A DNA stretch of 64,000 bases from Pardosa pseudoannulata (GCA_032207245.1 CM063510.1:49278095-49342094); one strand, 5' to 3'. Positions 37,712 to 51,003 are shown, counted from the stretch's first letter. Numbers and translations: made by a program. Notes: generated by a model from the sequence alone, not told the origin.

Positions 37712-39315
37712 GTAAATAAATGTTTAGTTAATAAACACTCTTACTGCATTTTACAATCTTATTAAAAAAATCGAAGACCTAGAAATCGAGGAAGAAAAAT
37801 ATCTTGAGTAAATGCATTATACTAAAAAAGAAAAATATTTTATTTTTATTTTTTACAAAAGAAATAGCATGTATTCTTCCCCACAAATATATGTAAGATT
37901 TCTTTCGAGGATTTTTTTTTTTTTTTTTTTGTTACAAGAAAAGTTGTCGACTTTTCATCGCAGGTTAATCTGGTATAAAAAAAATCTTTTTTTGACATCT
38001 ATTGTTTTTAAGGAATAGAACTAAGAGTAATTTAAAAGAATACTAAAACAGTTTATCTTCGTTTTGCAAACAGTTACATTCAGAACAATGAATTTAAACA
38101 AAGGTTAGAATAATTTCGCTAACGCAGCAGTGTAAAATTAATCCCTTTGTAACCGGAAATGTCACATTTAGGTGATTTTTCTACATCCAAGCGGTGTTAA
38201 ATTATTTGAAAATTGCTTTGAATCCGACGTTTAGAGAAATTAATTTACATGTGTTTCTACCTGTAGGCTAGAAATGTGAAAAATGTAATAACCTGAACAT
38301 TTAAAAATACTTTTGAGGTCATAATTCATCTTGAAATTTTAATTTAAACTGAACTTGGTAGATTTCAGTTGAAGAATAGTTTTGCCTTTACGTTATTCTC
38401 ACATAATGAAGAAGAACGAAAATTGTGAATTAAAATATTAAAGGGTATTAAAATATTAAAGACTAAATAGTACGTAAAAGATGTTTGGTGATTACAAGTG
38501 CATTATTTTAAGTGTTTCTGAAATGCTAAAGCATTTTGTATATTACTGAAATTTCACACATATTTTTTTCATAAATCTTAAAGAGCATTTTTGCATTCTG
38601 TTCAATTAAAGATTTAAATCAACAATGTTTTCTTAAATTTTATTTGATTTTAAATATATTTATTTAAGATATGAAAATTAGGATTTGATTAAAGAAAGTT
38701 AACTACACAGCTTTTAAAAATCAAACAACTTCAACTTTAAATATAAAGCAGTAATTTAAATCCTGATTTAAATCAACAATTTAGATTATTCGATTTACAT
38801 GACAAGCAAAGCATACCATAATTTACAGCTTTTAACTAGAAGTTTTATTTATTTCTTTATTTATTTATTTTTGTAAATGTCTAGTATTTTACAGCTCCAT
38901 GAATCTCTTGAATTTTAACTTGCGTTTTTATTTAAGCTTCTTAGGAAATGTCTGTATGATTTTACACTGCTACGAATCTTGTGATTCTTCTGCCATAATT
39001 TGAAAAATATTCTCAATAATATTTTTTTCTCACTACTATTTGTAGCTATTTTGTAATTATTGTTTAAGTTGAAAAGTGTATTTATAGCATTAATATATTT
39101 TTAAATGTTTTGTTATATTGGTAGATACTAACCAAAACCCACTCTAATAATCCTACTTAATCCAGAGGTGTCCCAGCTTATTGGTTTGCAATATATTACA
39201 AATTACCTCCATACAGTTGAATAAATTTAATAACAAATTTCCAGAACTCTGTTTTCTTTTATTGAAAATGTTTGTAATAATGTACTGGAAATTATTATTT
39301 ACAGCTACATTTTCT
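37712..39315. other. AT-rich non-coding stretch
   Basis: No recognised feature apart from a poly-T run at 37912-37930 and a short TTTA run at 38847-38871. Confidence 0.5.
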
Positions 39316-39320
39316 ATATA

Positions 39321-40104
39321 CAGTCTGTATCGGTTATATGGTCAGCTCAACGGTCCAGAAAAACCAGACCATATAAGCGGGGTGACCATATATGTGGAAC
39401 AATACAACCCTATTGTGCATATACCGTGCATTTTTAATTCATAACAGAAGAGCCTTATCCACATACCCATAAGGTGCAAACAATGACATTTTATTTCTTG
39501 ATCACCGATTAAAACTCTTGAGGATCAAAGTTTGGCAGCTAAAATGCCGTCCGGGTAATCGAATTTGCTTTGGCAAAAGCAGCCTTTAAAAGATTAGATT
39601 TTTAAAATTTTTCAATTAATTTATTTTTGGCAACAAATAATAAATTCTTTCTTTTCGAAGCCATAATTAAAATATGAACGTTCTTACTCGTGACGTATGA
39701 TCCAAATGCAACAAAATTGTTCTTTATATGTTTCGTCTTGATTTCAACTTAGGCAGGGAGGGATAACTTCAAACAATAAACAGATAGATGTCCACCTCTT
39801 GTCAGGGGGCAAGAGAACTAAGAGAGGTGAGAAACTCCGACGATGAGTCTACACAAACAAGAAAGGGGGAAAGGGAGGGAAATAAAACCTTGAATTAAGG
39901 TACTCTCCGATTTCGCACTGACTTCTTAAATAAAACCGAGAAAAAAAACCGAGTCATTGAAAACATGAAATTGACCATATAACAGGTAACAAGAAAAAGA
40001 AAATGTTTAACACATGTTCCCTATTAAGTTAGACGGGACTAGAAAACTGACCATATAAGCGGGGTAACCTTATAAGAGAGTGACCATATAACCGGTACTG
40101 ATTG
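39321..40104 (-). mobile_element. pogo/Tigger-like element, longer copy
   Basis: A 784-bp element between TA (39319-39320; 40105-40106). Termini: left CAGTCTGTATCGGTTATATGG, complement of right CAATCAGTACCGGTTATATGG. Subterminal GACCATATAAGCGGGG motifs occur at both ends. Its left 220 bp are the reverse complement of the right part of the element at 18184-18507, and its right 80 bp match that element's left end, so the two are family members in opposite orientation. The central portion (39550-39960) shows no intact transposase. Confidence 0.8.
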
Positions 40105-40106
40105 TA

Positions 40107-40850
40107 TATATATAAATAATTTTTTCTTCATTCTAAGATATGGCAGCAATTTGTTCTCCGGAAAATAAATATATTTTAAGAAATCTGAATACGAATTTTA
40201 CTCAAATTTATTCGTGACGTAGAAAATTCAGGATTAATTCTTATCTGATATGGGGTACGAAATTCCAAGCATAATAATATATTGTAACCACTAACGAATC
40301 TTTAAGTATCATACATAATTCTGGAGTACTAGTTTACTATACATAAATCCTAATTTTCTTTTCGATTGTTATGTTTAGAGATTAAGTGCAATCCATATTA
40401 CTGAACTAATATAAATTTACGAGAGGAAACTAAAATACGCAATAATTCGAGTAAAATAACAAACTGAGCTTATAAAACTTCTCCCCAGAGGGAGATTCAA
40501 CCAAATACTTTCAATTAATTCATAACAAATGAAAGTAGATAAATTCTATGGCCTTTCAGGCAATTTGGGTGACTTCCAAAATCGTGCAAGAAATTTATAC
40601 CATAATTATGTCTGCGACAACCGCTATGAGAACAATACTAACGAATGACAGCAAATTTTGCATTTCGTAACAAGAGTAAAGTGAATAATTTAATTAATAA
40701 AGCCTTTATCGTAATATAGAACAGACTTAAATTAGAAAATACCATTTTTTGCCTACCGTAATGTAAGCGTAAGATATCTAAAAAAAGAAAAAAGCGAATG
40801 TAGAAAAAATAGCAGGTATTTCTCGTGATGGCGGCAGTTTGTTTGAATTG
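40107..40850. other. AT-rich non-coding stretch
   Basis: No recognised feature. Confidence 0.5.
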
Positions 40851-41215
40851 GTTAAGTAAATTTTTTATCATGTTTCCGACCCAAGGAGATAATTTAATTA
40901 TCGAATCGAATTCAGACCGTCACGAATTGTTCATTTTCTTGCTTTTAAGGTATCTAATTACAATTTAATTACTAATTTGGGAGTTTAACGGCATCATTAA
41001 AAACATCTAACTTCCGTTTTAATTATCTGTTAAAGCTTTAATACGCTTTTCTGGGAATTTCAAATGATGACATGCTTTGTTGTTTTTGACCAAATCTACC
41101 GCAGATGTAGGTTATTAGAGGTAAAAAGTAAGCTCATTTGCAGCGCGTGAGCTTTCAGCATCCTTTACTTTCCTAAAGTGAAAGTGCTTAATTATTATAT
41201 GTTAATCTAATTATA
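40851..41215. promoter_or_regulatory. Homeodomain-like TAATTA cluster, speculative
   Basis: Unique, non-repetitive DNA with several TAATT/AATTA words close together: GATAATTTAATTATC at about 40889, CTAATTACAATTTAATTACTAATTT at 40956-40980 and TTTTAATTATC near 41020. These look like homeodomain core sites, but such words are common by chance in AT-rich DNA. No conservation evidence is available. Confidence 0.2.
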
Positions 41216-41582
41216 GTTGTAATGCATGAAACTAAAGGATCAAATAGATTACAAAGGTGAAATCTACAAACCCTCATTTACATTAAAATTTTGAAAGATA
41301 CTCGTAATGAAGTAACGATAAATTTATCATCCTACAAAAAATCTTTTTGTTATGAAATTATGCTTAATATATACTGTAATTTCAATTCCCAAGTATAATC
41401 TCTTTTATATGAACCCTATTTCTCTTTAATTAGTAAGGAAATAATATTATAATTTAATTATGAAACACCCATCAGTGTTTTGATTGCTTTTTAAAACCTT
41501 TGTATTTATGATAAAATAATGGCAAAAGTTGAAACATAAAAATGGATATTCCTCACCAGATTATATTGAGGCAGTTTTGTTA

Positions 41583-41614
41583 ACTTGGTAGTAAAAATGA
41601 TATTACTACCAAGT
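41583..41614. repeat. Perfect 12-bp-stem hairpin
   Basis: ACTTGGTAGTAA (41583-41594) is exactly inverted at 41603-41614 with an 8-base loop. Confidence 0.75.
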
Positions 41615-42041
41615 CAATAATGTAAAATGGATTTAAACAATTCTATGCCAATAATGATGCAGTATTTCAATTAAGTTATAAAACTTATTCCAGGATTAGG
41701 TGGTTAATAAATTACACATTTTTTTTTTAATATTTACAGGAAAGTTATGATGGTCTATTTATCTTAGGTTCATAAAATGCGAGGAGAGTATACACTTTGA
41801 TATTTGTTCAATCTATTTCAAGTTGTAGATGGGTAGAAATAAGCTATTGCATGTAGATTTTCTCTCCATTGCAATACAAAACATTCGGGAACAGTTATCA
41901 GTGCGTATCTTAATCGTTTGTGATATTGACCTTTCAATGATTAAAACTACAGAGAAAAAATTATTACATGTAGAAGATGAAATTATCTTAAACACACAAT
42001 AGTGAAAAAACTGTATTAAATTTACTTAAAAATTACAAAAT

Positions 42042-42071
42042 TGAAATTGTAAACTTAAGTTTACAATTTCA
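42042..42071. repeat. Perfect 30-bp palindrome
   Basis: Each half reads TGAAATTGTAAACTT toward the centre (between 42056 and 42057), with no spacer and no mismatch. No flanking repeat or gene explains it. Confidence 0.9.
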
Positions 42072-42990
42072 GTAACGACAGCTGATGGGATTAAGATTTC
42101 CTTCTTAAAGAAGATTAAGAAGATTTCGAGTTTCTAAGAACATTATTGGTATCACTGGGATTTTAAGCCCTCTGAATCTAGAACCCAAGTGTATTGTCTG
42201 ATAAAATAAGTTTTAATAACACAGATTCATAGGACTTTAAACATATTTAAGTTAGAATTACTGCTGCCAAAACTTGCTTTAATATTTTATCATTTAAACA
42301 TTGATTAAAAAGAAAATATTCATGTTAACCTAGATAGGTATATTAAAAAATATATGTTCATAGAAGGAAAGTATAACATAAATGTGAAGAGAAGAGTAAA
42401 TGTCAGGGAACTGATCGAAATCTCAGACGAATAATGAGGTGGACGTCACAAACGTACACGAACAAAATCACGAACGTACTAAGCCCATTAAAAATCAGAT
42501 GCCAAATTGTGAACATCTCGAGCTTGGACATCTGCAACAATGAAAAATTTTGTCCCAATTTAAGACCGCAAGCCAATACGAGAATGGGTACCGCCCAGAA
42601 TGCTCACCATTGGGTTTAAAATTCAAGATGAACAGAGATATTATTTGTAATCTGTGGAAGAAAGAAGTTAACATGTGTTGATGAGGTTGAGTAGAGAAAA
42701 TATACCATTTAATAACATGAGCTAGAGAGCAAAAACCTTGGAAGAAAAACCTCTTAGGGAACTCTCGGTGTTCACCCTTCTCCATGATCCAGTGGCCACA
42801 TACATCAAGGACGGTCCATCGATGTGTGCTAGATTTCAGAGTTGTGGCCGCTTCGATGCCACAACACTTATACCAAGATGAGTTCCCTGCCCATATACGA
42901 GTGTGTTTTATCGCCTATATTTTTTACCCTTTACACACATTATTCAATGATAATTCTAATAAATTGTTTTTTCTTTTGATAGCATCTACA
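42072..42990. other. Unassigned stretch, GC-richer in the middle
   Basis: Segment 42410-42900 is less AT-rich and carries a 96-codon leftward frame (42495-42785) and shorter rightward frames, none with a domain I recognise. It may be an old insertion. Confidence 0.3.
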
Positions 42991-43000
42991 TTTTCATATA

Positions 43001-43836
43001 CCGGGTAGTCTAAAAGAAACTTCCCCTATGTATGACTCACTAGTGTCAGAGCCGTTCAACCAATCGAAACGAAAGTTTAGATAGAGTTATTTGAATGTAT
43101 GGGCTCCAGATTGTAGTGATTTAAAGAAATAAACCTCTCACATTTACGGTTACAGTGAGAAAATTTCGAAATTTTTGAATGACAACACCCACTGTTTTCC
43201 TGTGCAAATTGATCAGAGCATGGAGAAACCTTAAATAGCGTTGGAACGAGACACGTATGACGTAAATTGGCTGCTTAAATCATTTGAAAAGAAGAGGATC
43301 GTAAAGAACCAATCACAATAAAAGGGAAGATGTACTGATGCACTTTGCATAATTCATTGGGATAGGTAGTAGAAGCACCAATCACAGAACAATCTTGCAA
43401 AGCACTGTTTGTGATATAAGCAGTGCTGGAAGATTGTTTCTTCATTTTCGTGCTAATCCGTCTCGTTCCGTGAGAAGAAGAAATTCGAACAGAAGTCTTT
43501 TCCCTCTCCTCTCTTTTGTTATCATTGGTTCTTTACAATGCTCTTCTTTTCAAATGTTTTAAGCCTCCAATTTGCGTCATACGTATTTCGTTCCAATGCT
43601 ATTTAAGGTTTTTCCACGCTCTAATCAATTTGCACAAGAAAACAGCGGGTGTTGCTATTCAGAAATTTCGAAATTTTGTCACCGTATCCGTAATTGTGAG
43701 AGATTTATTATTTTAAATCATCAGAATCTGGAGCCCATATATTCAAATACCTATATCTAAACTTCCGTTTTGTTTGGTTGGACGGTTCGGCCTCTAGGGA
43801 TTAATATATAGGGGAAGTTTCTTTTAGACCATTCGG
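43001..43836. mobile_element. Long palindromic (foldback) MITE
   Basis: An 836-bp element flanked by TA (42999-43000; 43837-43838). The left arm (43001 to about 43325) and right arm (about 43505 to 43836) are inverted copies over some 320 bp with moderate divergence. Shared landmarks include TCTAAAAGAAACTTCCCCTA at the tips, GGGCTCCAGATT, AAATTTCGAAATTT and CATTTGAAAAGAAGAG. The middle holds another inverted pair (AACAATCTT at 43388-43396 with AGATTGTT at 43431-43438, plus GCACTG/CAGTGC), so almost the whole element can fold on itself. The short frames in it (43516-43760) are arm sequence, not genes. TA duplication suggests Tc1/mariner mobilisation. Confidence 0.85.
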
Positions 43837-43838
43837 TA

Positions 43839-45110
43839 TTATGTATGTTTAATTAATGTACCAAATATTTTTAATCATTTGAGACCAGAATTAACTAGTA
43901 GATATATCTATGAAAAGCACTCGGATATAACGGCATTCCATTATTTCACAACTTGTTTAATCCACGCATGTGTCTTATAACAGTCGTAGACATAAAAGCA
44001 AGATGGTGACTAAATGACTAATAATGACAACCTCTCTTCTAGATTTGAGAAAGAAAAAAATGGCTTATATCCTCCTACCAATAGACAAATAATCAATCCC
44101 CTCTTCCACCAAGTCACACCGAATTGGTAGCACATTTTGAGTTCAAATACCACAGATGGCACGACCTAAACAGATTAAATTAGGCTTTCTGAAAAGTGAA
44201 ATCTAGATGATAGTATTTAAATATTTAGTGATGTTAAGCGTTTCCCAATTAGTTAATGACTTCTATTTCTGTATCATTAATGGAAAAAATAATTTTAAAG
44301 CATTAAGCAATTTTCTCTTAGCACATTTTTCAATCTAAAATTCTTTATAACATTGTTCTATTACTATAGATAAATGATCAAATAGTTAACACAATGGCTT
44401 TAAATACCAGAAATAATAAGCTGGATTTAAACTTCTAAAATTCTGTTTTAACCTTTTTGTGACTCCACGTTTCTCCTTATTTGTGTAAATAAAGACAGGA
44501 ATCATAGGATCAGTGATTTCCTCCTTATAAGCTATTTCTTTGAAATTTCTAATCTATAAGACATTAAGTAGGAGGCAAGAAATAAAGTGTATTGTCAGAA
44601 AGTAAAAAATAATACGAGGTAATATGTTATTGATAACGAAGTCTCTAACCTTCCCCTTATGACAGTATATAGGAGGCAATGAGGGGATGAAGTGCTTAAT
44701 ATATAAAACAACCAAGTCCGTAATTTATCAAGACTGGCATTCCTTGGTTGAACTATTGCACACTCATACCTAAAGGTGAATAAGAAGTTTAATTCAACTG
44801 AGGTCTACTGCTTAACCTGTTAATACCTATTGTCTTTATTTAACTTTTTCGCGAAAGAAGTCTCTGAATATTCGTTCAGATAAAAACGGGATTCTTGTGT
44901 TAAGTTCTTTTCTCGTTTAGAGCAATTTATTTGACAAACAGCCATGTGAATGACATGACATTGTAAAACAATAAATAAATAGGAAGAGAGGGAAGGTGTT
45001 TTTTTTTAAGGAGTATGAAAAATAATCTTACATGTGGAGGTCCAAAGATAGAGGTCATTTTTACGGATAATTCTGATCCAGCCCGTATGACAGCTGAAAA
45101 GTGGACCGTG
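43839..45110. other. AT-rich non-coding stretch
   Basis: No supported gene. A faint tRNA-like patch (TTTTGAGTTCAAATACC at about 44136-44152) may be a SINE relic but is too short to assign. Confidence 0.4.
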
Positions 45111-45129
45111 GAGGAAGAAGCTGCTTGGT

Positions 45130-45301
45130 TTGGTTTTGGAGCACTACGGTCTACTTTTTGCAACATGAGGGCTAATGAGAAAGGAACCTACTGCTTAAAG
45201 CCGATTCCGAACGGCTACGAACATCCATCATGTAGTGGAATTCGAACACACGAACTCCGGTTCCGAAGGCCAGTATCCTAACCATTCGGTCATCGTTCGG
45301 C
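45130..45301 (-). mobile_element. tRNA-derived SINE, family A, perfect target duplication
   Basis: A minus-strand copy of about 172 bp flanked by an exact 13-bp repeat GAAGCTGCTTGGT (45117-45129 and 45302-45314). Undamaged flanks suggest that this is one of the younger insertions. The body motifs TTAAAGCCGATTCCGAACGG and CCGAAGGCCAGTATCC are clear; the B box reads GTGTTCGAATTCC on the minus strand. Confidence 0.9.
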
Positions 45302-45314
45302 GAAGCTGCTTGGT

Positions 45315-45800
45315 GCATGATTGGAACAGTTCCGTACTTTTGAAACTTTCTGCGCTTGATTGAAATATCAACCACGTGACCCCAAAATGCTAAATTCAAA
45401 TAGTAAAATAAAGTGTAGAATTTTTATGGTCTCATGAATTATTTTTCTTTTTACAAAAGTTAAATATCCCTCTTGTAAAACAATCACATAATTTTTAAAA
45501 CTTCTGATACAAACTAAACACATCATTCAAAAATTTTAAAAATAGTCCTCTAACATAACAGTTATATAAATAATATTACTTATTGTTACTTAAAATAAAG
45601 GGAACAATAATTCCAAACTTTTTACGTTAATTACAGACATATGTAAGCACCCACACATAAACATATAGAAACTTTCGATGGAGACTTTATATTTCTGATA
45701 AATACTTGTAGTTAAGAAATACTTTTCATTTCAATGCATTTGTTTTGAATTTTTTCTCTTCAAATTATTTATGGTCTAGAAATTCTTTTGAATGCATCAA
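45315..45800. other. AT-rich non-coding stretch
   Basis: No recognised feature. Confidence 0.5.
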
Positions 45801-45805
45801 GAAGG

Positions 45806-46065
45806 GACACGCCAGTTGCTAATGACTGCATTCCGTTTTGTAACAAAGGTCGTATCTTTTCAGAGGCGGGTTAAAAATCGCCTTCGACGAGATGATTAAA
45901 ATCCCATTAACTTTTGTACTTTCAGAGATATTAGGACGTAACTTGTAATCTGGTGGATGGTATTTAACTGAGTTTCGACTTCAGTCTAAAAAAATAACTG
46001 AACTTTTTTTTTGGTGTTTTTTTAGATTTGTTTACGTGTGTCACCAAATGTTATTAAAGGCACGA
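45806..46065 (+). repeat. Unknown ~265-bp repeat, copy 1
   Basis: Aligns in direct orientation with 49131-49400: GACACGCCA, AATGACTGCATTCCGTTTTG with TAACAAAG next to it, GTCGTATCTTT/GTTCGTATCTTT, GGGTTAAAAATC, GAGATGAT.AAAAT.CCATTAAC, TTTC.GAGATATTAG, and CACCAAA.GTTAT. No coding frame and no obvious termini. Confidence 0.8.
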
Positions 46066-47200
46066 TTAAGAGTTAAATAATTTAAGATATTTCTTATATC
46101 AGTGTTTTAATTTAGAGCATTTAATGAATATTAAGTATGATTTACTAACTGACATCTGTATTTGTTCTCTAACTAAAATTTATAGAAATCAGTAAATGTT
46201 TTTAAAACTTATTTAAAAGAATTTCTAAAATTACTCATCCAAATATGTCCATATATATGTATGAAGTAATAAATAAGACAGCTCAACACTACTATTAGAA
46301 AAATCTCATGTACAACTGAACTCTACAAGCGTTTCAGTAAAATACGAAGTTACGTACTTAAATGGACTGTCAATGTGTGTGGACTACATATGGCATTTTC
46401 CTTTTGCTTTTGACAATAAGAACAGGAATGTTGTAACAGGCAGACATATATATTCTTTTAAAATGTTAATAAATCCAGGCATACTTTGTAAACATTTATT
46501 TTTTTAATGAAGCAAATTAGTTCTTTTGAACTGAGTTCTATGAATTATTTTACCATAGAAATAAAAAATTCAAATATCCCAGAACTTTTATATTTAACCT
46601 CTCATATTCTATATAGATTAGAGTAGAGAACTAAAAAAAACTTATTAACGATATTTTTCATACAAACATGGTTTATTTCATTATATATTGACATATCAGT
46701 AGACTATGTTTACAAAATCGTTTTGTAAAAAAAATTGCTAAAGGCCATGTGAGATTGGATTTAATGTTACGTAGGCTTCGATTCCATTGTTTCACTTCAT
46801 AAAAGAGTTAAAAATCTTTTGGATCTAATTAGAAGCTATACACTGTGGAATTAAACATTATCCAGTTATTCAGCTCCATAAACTGCTAGGTTACAGAAAA
46901 ACTGTATTATCTTGATCTTAAGATGTCACCATTACTCTTTTGTTTAGATGGTCACTTCCCAATCATAGAAAAGTTTGTAAATCTACTGCGTTGATATTAT
47001 TTTCTGCTTCAATTAACTCAACAAGTAATACATAATAAAATATAAAAATAAAGGGTAATAAAGTAAGTAATAAAGCGTAACCATAGCATTCTTGTTCATA
47101 AAGTGGATTGGAAATTTGGTGCATCGATATAATGATTAATTGAATATTTATGTCGATTATGACTTAAACTTACTATCTTTGCACTTAAATACTTGTAATA
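46066..47200. other. AT-rich non-coding stretch
   Basis: No recognised feature. Confidence 0.5.
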
Positions 47201-47206
47201 TATATA

Positions 47207-47745
47207 TGTAATAATTATTTCCTCTAGTCACAATAATTATGTAGCCCCTATTGTTTTTACTTGCCCGGGCTACTGAACAAAGATAAATCTAATCAGCTAC
47301 AGTAATAACGATGCAGTCGGGCCATGAAAAAGACCGGCACAAGTTTAATTAAAACTTTATTTTAGATCTACTAAAACGGACATATTTACTAGTCAAAGCA
47401 GACAAAGAAAAGGCACAAAAATCACTCTGCTCGAACAGAGGTGCACCCAAGAGCGAAGACAGAAAAATTTTCCCAAGGGACAAGAAATTTAGTCAGCGAA
47501 TTTAAGTGTTAAGATCAGAAAAACCTAGAGCCATTTGAGGGCGACAGCTGAAAAGCGTATTGAATAGACAGAAAATTTACATCTATAGGACAGAAAGCTT
47601 TGGGAAATGTATTGAAAGAATTTTAAGTCGAGGACGCTCCTTTGATTATGACATTTAGAAGCTGGAAAATTTTTTTAAGGAATTAAAATGGGAGAGGGGA
47701 GGTGTTTAAGGAATTATTAAAGTCTAATAATTTTGATATAATACA
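47207..47745 (-). mobile_element. Solo LTR (TGTAAT...AATACA)
   Basis: A 539-bp unit starting TGTAATAATTATTTCC and ending GATATAATACA, flanked by TATA on each side (47203-47206; 47746-47749), a plausible 4-bp target duplication. It sits in a TATATATA context. On the minus strand AATAAA (47356-47361) lies about 150 bp before the terminus, as in an LTR read in that direction. No reverse transcriptase, integrase or primer-binding region accompanies it, so recombination between two LTRs has probably left a solo copy. The superfamily is not certain; Ty3/gypsy is my guess. Confidence 0.7.
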
Positions 47746-47781
47746 TATAAACATGCCTTACACACATAGATATAAATATAA

Positions 47782-48370
<589 letters not shown>

Positions 48371-48393
48371 TTTTTAGTATGTTGTGTTGTGTG

Positions 48394-48500
48394 TGTGAGA
48401 GAGAGAGAGAGAGAGATAGAGAGAGAGAGAGTGAGTGAGTGACGGAGGGAGGGAGAGTAAAAATAAACAAGTAAATAAAAGTAAATAAATAAATAAATGT
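48394..48500. repeat. GT/GA microsatellite with AAAT units
   Basis: GTGTGTG, a GA run (48397-48432), GTGAGTGAGTGACGGAGGGAGGG and then AAATA repeats (about 48479-48499). Leftward frames across it (Leu-Ser-rich) are artefacts. Confidence 0.9.
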
Positions 48501-49130
48501 GGATCCCAGTTAAAAAATGTGAAAAGCTTAATAGAACAGATACCAATGTTTTTAGGTGATACAGATGACAAACTAATAACATTAATTTATCTTAGTACTA
48601 ATTATTTCATAGACATTAATAGTCACTTTTCGAATGAGTGCAAGATCTTGGGTTCAATTACGTCATGGAACGCTGGAGGCATTCAGTGTGTGTGTGTGTG
48701 AGAGAGAGAAAGGAGACAGAGAGTGTAAGCAAGCGTGTGAGTGAGATATATTTTAAAAATTGAATAAAATAGGGCACATAATCCTAACGCACACAAATCT
48801 GGGGGTATGTTAGCCTATTTAAGCTAAGAGCACTCAAATTAGGAGCAAAAAAATTGGAATCAGATGACTAGTGGCTCCTCAAAAAGCCGTTTTTTGTGTA
48901 GTGATTTTGGTACGTCATCAAACTCCGTTTCGGATATTTAAGAAATAAAGTCCTTTGTTCTGATCAGTGTTGGTGTTTTATTAGTGTTACAATCTGATAA
49001 TAGCCAAAGTTATTTAATACTTTTGGTAAATACTTGGAGTGTAGTATATACATTTTATTTGGATTCGCAGGATTACGTTATATTTTCTTTTTGTTATTTT
49101 TGGTATAGATATTTGTATGCACGAGGCGGA
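48501..49130. other. AT-rich stretch with short GT/GA run
   Basis: A GTGTGTGTGTGTGAGAGAGAGA run is at 48687-48708. No gene recognised. A rightward 99-codon frame (48984-49283) runs into the repeat at 49131 and has no known domain. Confidence 0.45.
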
Positions 49131-49400
49131 GACACGCCACAGATGATAATGACTGCATTCCGTTTTGTAACAAAGTTCGTATCTTTCAGAAACGGGTTAA
49201 AAATCACCCTCGGTCGAGATGATCAAAATGCCATTAACATCTATACTTTCGGAGATATTAGTTCGAATGTAGTATTGCAGTAGATGCTATTCAACTGCGT
49301 TTTAACTTCAGCTTGAAAAAGATGAGAGTTTATTTATTTATTTATTTATTTTTGTAGTCTCTTTATCGATGCCACCAAAAGTTATGAATGGCAAGCCTCG
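49131..49400 (+). repeat. Unknown ~265-bp repeat, copy 2
   Basis: Direct copy of 45806-46065, 3.3 kb downstream. An ATTT run (49329-49353) has expanded where copy 1 has a poly-T/GTG tract. Confidence 0.8.
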
Positions 49401-50995
49401 GGGTAAACTGCTTTTTTTGCATGATGCAGTACAAATGTTTGGAATTATGTGCCTGAAGTTTGTTTAGATACGAATATTTTATATTTGTTTTAAGCAAATA
49501 TAGATTGTTTTAAACGTATTCCTTTAAAATTATTTACTATATTAAGGTATTCTTCTACGTTCGGAGAACTTTTTTCTTTAAACGTAGAAACTAGTTCTTG
49601 TTTTTATATTTTTATATTTATTTTTTATATTATCATAGAGAGTTGTACTTAAGAAATTTATTCCTGGAGAAGTTTTTATAAAATTTCTAATAAATGAAGA
49701 AAATTTAGTATATATATTGGGATTTTTCAAAAAGTAAAATTTTTTAATAAATTAAATTATTTCAATATTTTTTGATGCACATTTCTTATACACTGGACTA
49801 GTGAATAACCTAAAATCTTTGCTTAACTTACATTTGGTACTACATTTTGTCCTTCAAAATCATACACATTGAATTTTTAACGAATTTTCATTACCTTTAT
49901 ATTGAACTATGAGTATAAAATCATTAAAAATTATCCAATTTTAAAGGTTTTAGGTCATTTACTAGTAAATCTATCAAAAGCATTCATAATAATTTTCAAC
50001 AAAATATTAAGAACTTTTGGAGAAATCACATTTGAAGTTTCAACATTTTATTAAAAATACCGTTCTGAGAAAACGCATTTGAAGTTTATAAAAGCAAATT
50101 TAACCATTCAAAAATTAAAATACATCTTTAAAATTCCCTACACTTTCTTCCTTCAAAACTTTCTAATTGCCAAGTTGTTAATTATTACAAATACTAGAAA
50201 AATGTTTAAACTAATCTTCATTAAAATTTAAAAAGTTTTGTCCAAAAAATGCTCAAAAGGCTTTAAATTCATAACTTCCGGTTCCAAAAATGGCTACTTC
50301 CGTTTTGTTTTCACAGCTGTCACTGATGTTTAAACAGCTGTAACTTTTCTTTAAAATGCGATAGAGACAAAACAAACACAGATTTAGAAGCCTAAAAGTT
50401 GAAATTTTACAATAGAGAAATAATAAAATTATAATATTTGGCAAAAAATGACGTTTTCAACGGATACCTGAAGTTTAAAAGGATCTGCTAAATTTCAAGG
50501 TATATCAAACTTTAATATATTTGTGAAATTGTATGCAGTCACACACTTATACACTTGTCTGTCGTAAGTCATTGCGGTTAAATCCAGAAAAATAATCTCG
50601 AAAATTAATATCTTTAAATGATTATTTCTTTTGTATTTATTTTATTAAAACTGTTAACTATAAACAATAATTATTTATGAATGCTATGAATAAACTCTGT
50701 ACTTAACTAAAGAGAGTATATACTTCATTAACATTTTAGAGAAGGAATGAATTTTCTGGTCAGATGGCGATATACGAACTATTGTTTAAATCATATTTGT
50801 GTAGATTTCATTTTTTATGTCATGAAGAAAAACGTAACGACTCAAAGGATAAACTTTATTTAAAATTTAAAATCATATATCATTTATTTAACAGGAATTC
50901 AATGCTAAAATTTGAACAAATGCTTTCGGTCTGTATTCAATATTTGAGACCCGCAGATATTTGATACGCGGTATACTGCATGCGTCTTTAAGAAA
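49401..50995. other. AT-rich non-coding stretch
   Basis: No recognised feature. Confidence 0.5.
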
Positions 50996-51003
50996 CGAGG
51001 CAT

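Noticed and set aside
42495..42785. 96-codon leftward frame
   Set aside because: No domain, no exon borders and no similarity that I recognise. Length is within chance expectation for this much sequence.
43516..43760. Two rightward frames of about 62-66 codons
   Set aside because: They lie in the right arm of the palindromic element, whose left arm does not preserve the frame.
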